A DNA stretch of 64,000 bases from Prorocentrum cordatum (taxonomy: Eukaryota; Sar; Dinophyceae; Prorocentrales; Prorocentraceae): NCBI GenBank assembly GCA_963575745.1, contig CAUYUJ010007446.1, positions 40,001-104,000 on the forward strand, read 5' to 3'. Position 1 is the stretch's first letter. Each line of letters starts with the position of its first letter. The notes below the pieces were generated by a model. That model saw only the letters and a list, made by a program, of their open reading frames with translations. It was not told where the DNA came from and made no database searches. Shown in pieces: positions 62,061 to 64,000 of this stretch. The position numbers and the translations under genes were made by a program.

Positions 62061-62354
62061 GCTTCCCTAGACGTAGTCCATGGGACAGCCCTAGTCAGCT
62101 ACAGCGCTGGGGTCAGCGCGTGCGGGAAGAGCGACCAGTGGCAGCGTGCTATTGCATTACTTAGCGAGATGTATGAAGTAGAGTTGAAGCCCAACACCAT
62201 CAGCTACACCGCTGGGATCAGCGCGTGCGGAAACGGCGAGCAGTGGCAGCGTGCTATGGCACTGTTGGGCGAGGTGTATGAAGTAGGTTTGAAGCTCAAC
62301 GTCATCTGTACTACAATTCCGGTCGGGGCGCGTGCGAAGAGTGCGAGCGGGTAA
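62061..62354 (+). CDS. PPR-repeat fragment, two repeats, open from the AGC leader
   Basis: The frame 61776-62354 is open through the AGC leader and the PPR part. After ACGTAGTCCATGGGACAGCC it reads LVSYSAGVSACGKSDQWQRA, IALLSEMYEVELKPNTIS, YTAGISACGNGEQWQRAMAL and LGEVYEVGLKLNVI. The junction GTACTACAATTCCGGTCGGG (62308) follows, with a stop at 62352. Motif quality is high. The leader encodes Gln/Ala/Ser-rich sequence with no targeting signal I can define. The open frame of 192 codons makes it the best candidate for a short translated PPR product, or an exon of a longer gene. Confidence 0.65.
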   Translation, partial: ASLDVVHGTALVSYSAGVSACGKSDQWQRAIALLSEMYEVELKPNTISYTAGISACGNGEQWQRAMALLGEVYEVGLKLNVICTTIPVGARAKSASG

Positions 62355-62359
62355 AAACA

Positions 62360-63030
62360 TTCCAGAGCCCCCCAAAGCGCTTGGAGCGCCCCCCGGACGC
62401 CCCTCGACGGGCTCAGAGGGTCGCCAGATGGCCTTTGGACGGCCTCAGACAGCCCTAAGACAGCTCTGAGACGCTCCGGAAGGCGCCAGGAGGCTCAAGA
62501 GGACCCCAACGGACCCACGACGGCACCAGCTGGCCTGGTGACCGGCCAGGAGCCATCAAAGACGGCCCAAGAGGACCCCGATAACGCGCCCCCCGATGCC
62601 AAATTCATAGATGTTCTGTCGGTTTTATTCATGTTCTCGCCATTTCGGGCCTAGAACGCCCCAGATGGCTCCAGCGGCGTCCCAGGTCGCCCCAAAGCCC
62701 AAAGCGGTCCAGAAGGCCCTTACAAGTGCCCCAAGAGGGCCAACAAAAACTACCCAGGAGACCCCAAGACAGCCCAAGAGAGCCCTTGATGGCCCCCAAG
62801 GCAGCCCCAAGAGGGCCCCAGGAGCTTCCCACCAGGCTCCACAGCGGCGCCCTCCAAGACGGCCCGAGACCCCCAACAGCCCGTAGTATGGCCCCAGGAC
62901 GGCCCAAAAAGCCTTCAAGACGGCCCACGAGAGCCGGACAATCATCGAAGAGATCAGTCGACCCACGAGGGCCCCTAGAGGCTCCGGAGAGAACCCCAGG
63001 AGACCCTGAAGAGGGTTCGAAGAGGATCCA
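62360..63030 (+). repeat. 12-bp degenerate array, C/A orientation
   Basis: Units CCCAAGAGGGCC, CCCCAAGACAGCC and GGCCCAAAAAGCC. It ends with AGGGTTCGAAGAGG and TCCAGACGACAGGCTGCCC, the end block shared with 48612. Confidence 0.82.
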
Positions 63031-63054
63031 GACGACAGGCTGCCCACAGCCCAC

Positions 63055-63840
63055 AGAACCTCTCGGGCCGTTCTGGGGGCATCTTGGAGGCCTTTTGGGC
63101 GATTGTTGGGCGATCTTTTGGGGCTCTTGGGCCGTATCGGGCCGTCGGAAGGCCGAAACGAAGCAAGTGTCAAAATCCTTCGAAAACCGAAGGAACATCA
63201 TGGTTTTTTGCCTTTTCTGGCCTTCATGGAGGCCCTCTTGGAGGCCTCTTGGGCCGTCTTGGGCCAGCTTCGAGCCAACTTCGGCCATCTTGGTGGGCTC
63301 CTGGCCCATCCGACGCCGTCGGAAGCCGGTTGGGAGGCCTGTCTGGTACGATTTGGGGCCCTCTTGGAGTGCCCCAGGGCCGTCTTGGAGGCCATCTTGG
63401 GCGTCTTGGAGGCTTCTTGGGTTGTCTTTGTGCTCTCTTGGGGCCGTCTTGGGGGCCTCTTGGGCAGTTCTGAGGCCATCTTGGAGGCCTCTTGGGCGCT
63501 GTGGGGGCGATCTTGGGGGCCTCTTGGGCCGCCTTGGGTCGTCGGAAAGCCGAGAAGCAGCGAATGCCAAAATCCTTCAAACGCCAATTAATGATTTTGG
63601 CCTCTTCGGGCCCTCCTGGAGGACCTCTTGGAGGCGTCTTGGGCCGTCTGGGAGGCCTCTGGGGGGCCTCTTGGGCCGTCTTGGGCCGTCTTGGACTCTC
63701 TTGGGCCGTCTTGGAGGCCGTCTTGGACCATCTTGGGCGGACTTGGAGGCCATCTTGGACCATCTTGGAGGCGATCTTGGGCCATCTTGGCCATCTTGGA
63801 CGCCATCTGGAGCCATCTTGGTGGATTTTTTCTGGACTTT
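63055..63840 (+). repeat. G/T array with higher-order spacer, inverted relative to the previous array
   Basis: Units CTTGGAGGCC and CTTGGGCCGTC. The spacer TGTCAAAATCCTTCGAAAAC appears at 63168 and TGCCAAAATCCTTCAAACGC at 63564. The same higher-order repeat as at 8.2-8.9 kb. Confidence 0.82.
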
Positions 63841-64000
63841 GTTCAATTGGAAGGGCCTCCCGGGACCCCGGCGGGACAGGCCGAAACCCACGGGGAGAGT
63901 TTTTTTGTGTGGAAACAGAACCAAAACCAAAACCGTAAAAGTCCAGCACGCCAGGCACCCCTGCGATGAATCGACAGGGGGCGGCGGATGACGGAAAGCG
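63841..64000 (+). repeat. dispersed module, copy 3, cut by the window end
   Basis: AGCACGCCAGGCACCCCTGC (63948) and GGGGGCGGCGGATGACGG match 7597-7640. The upstream AACCAAAACC part corresponds to CAAACCAAGCC at 7571. Confidence 0.75.

Noticed and set aside
62629-63991. Very long overlapping frames on both strands (313 and 421 codons)
   Set aside because: They follow the 12-bp period and cross the array inversion; no domain or codon signal.

Overview
The window looks like nuclear DNA of a dinoflagellate. The evidence is the combination of GC-rich, gene-poor sequence, long simple-repeat tracts, decayed retrotransposons of types common in dinoflagellates, and short pentatricopeptide-repeat (PPR) blocks with the consensus SYNAGISACEKGxQWQRAL. 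A Prorocentrum-like genome fits best, but that is inference from memory of protein style. No rRNA, tRNA, prokaryotic operon, CRISPR array or intact housekeeping gene was recognised.

Layout. 1-12.1 kb is mostly a degenerate array with a roughly 12-bp unit (G/T-rich CTTGGGGCCGT on one strand, C/A-rich ACGGCCCCAAG on the other). It has a 1-kb tandem duplication (4.3-6.1 kb), a higher-order repeat of about 340 bp (7.2-9.4 kb) and GGA microsatellites. 12.9-13.4 kb holds a PPR relic. 13.9-15.2 kb is a 160-bp satellite (eight full copies and one short one). It runs straight into a small coiled-coil ORF and the 3' part of a LINE reverse transcriptase (15.2-16.9 kb). 18.2-20.0 kb holds GAC microsatellites, a 22-bp array and a cluster of AATCAGTGAA hairpins. 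20.2-22.1 kb is the 5' half of another LINE.

22.5-29.6 kb mixes minisatellites, a small element with 36-bp inverted ends, a 14-bp minisatellite seen at five loci in the window, and the remains of an unknown Pro/Ala-rich protein gene (24.3-27.9 kb). 32.4-40.0 kb is the most information-rich part: a decayed DIRS-like tyrosine-recombinase retrotransposon. It shows gag-like ORFs, reverse transcriptase, a cytosine-methyltransferase-like domain, the end of an RNase H domain and a tyrosine recombinase, in that order on the + strand.

45-63 kb is a mosaic in which PPR blocks, all on the + strand, alternate with C/A-oriented 12-bp arrays. The blocks begin near a GTGGACnnnGTCCAC palindrome and end at a conserved GTACTACAATTC junction. 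Three of the loci also carry an AGC-rich leader and the motif GCATGCGCGGAATGC. This stretch also holds a 138-bp near-perfect palindrome (51.6 kb) and a minus-strand LINE 3' half (52.7-54.3 kb). At 63.03 kb the array flips orientation and returns to the module types seen at 3.7 and 7.6 kb.

Working picture. The window is transposon- and satellite-dominated. The long open frames in the arrays come from a period divisible by three, not from selection. No ORF can be called a confident, intact, functional host gene. The best-preserved coding blocks are the PPR pieces at 45.1, 46.9, 58.0 and 62.1 kb and the DIRS-like element. Several split coding blocks could also be exons of spliced genes, and transcript data would decide that.
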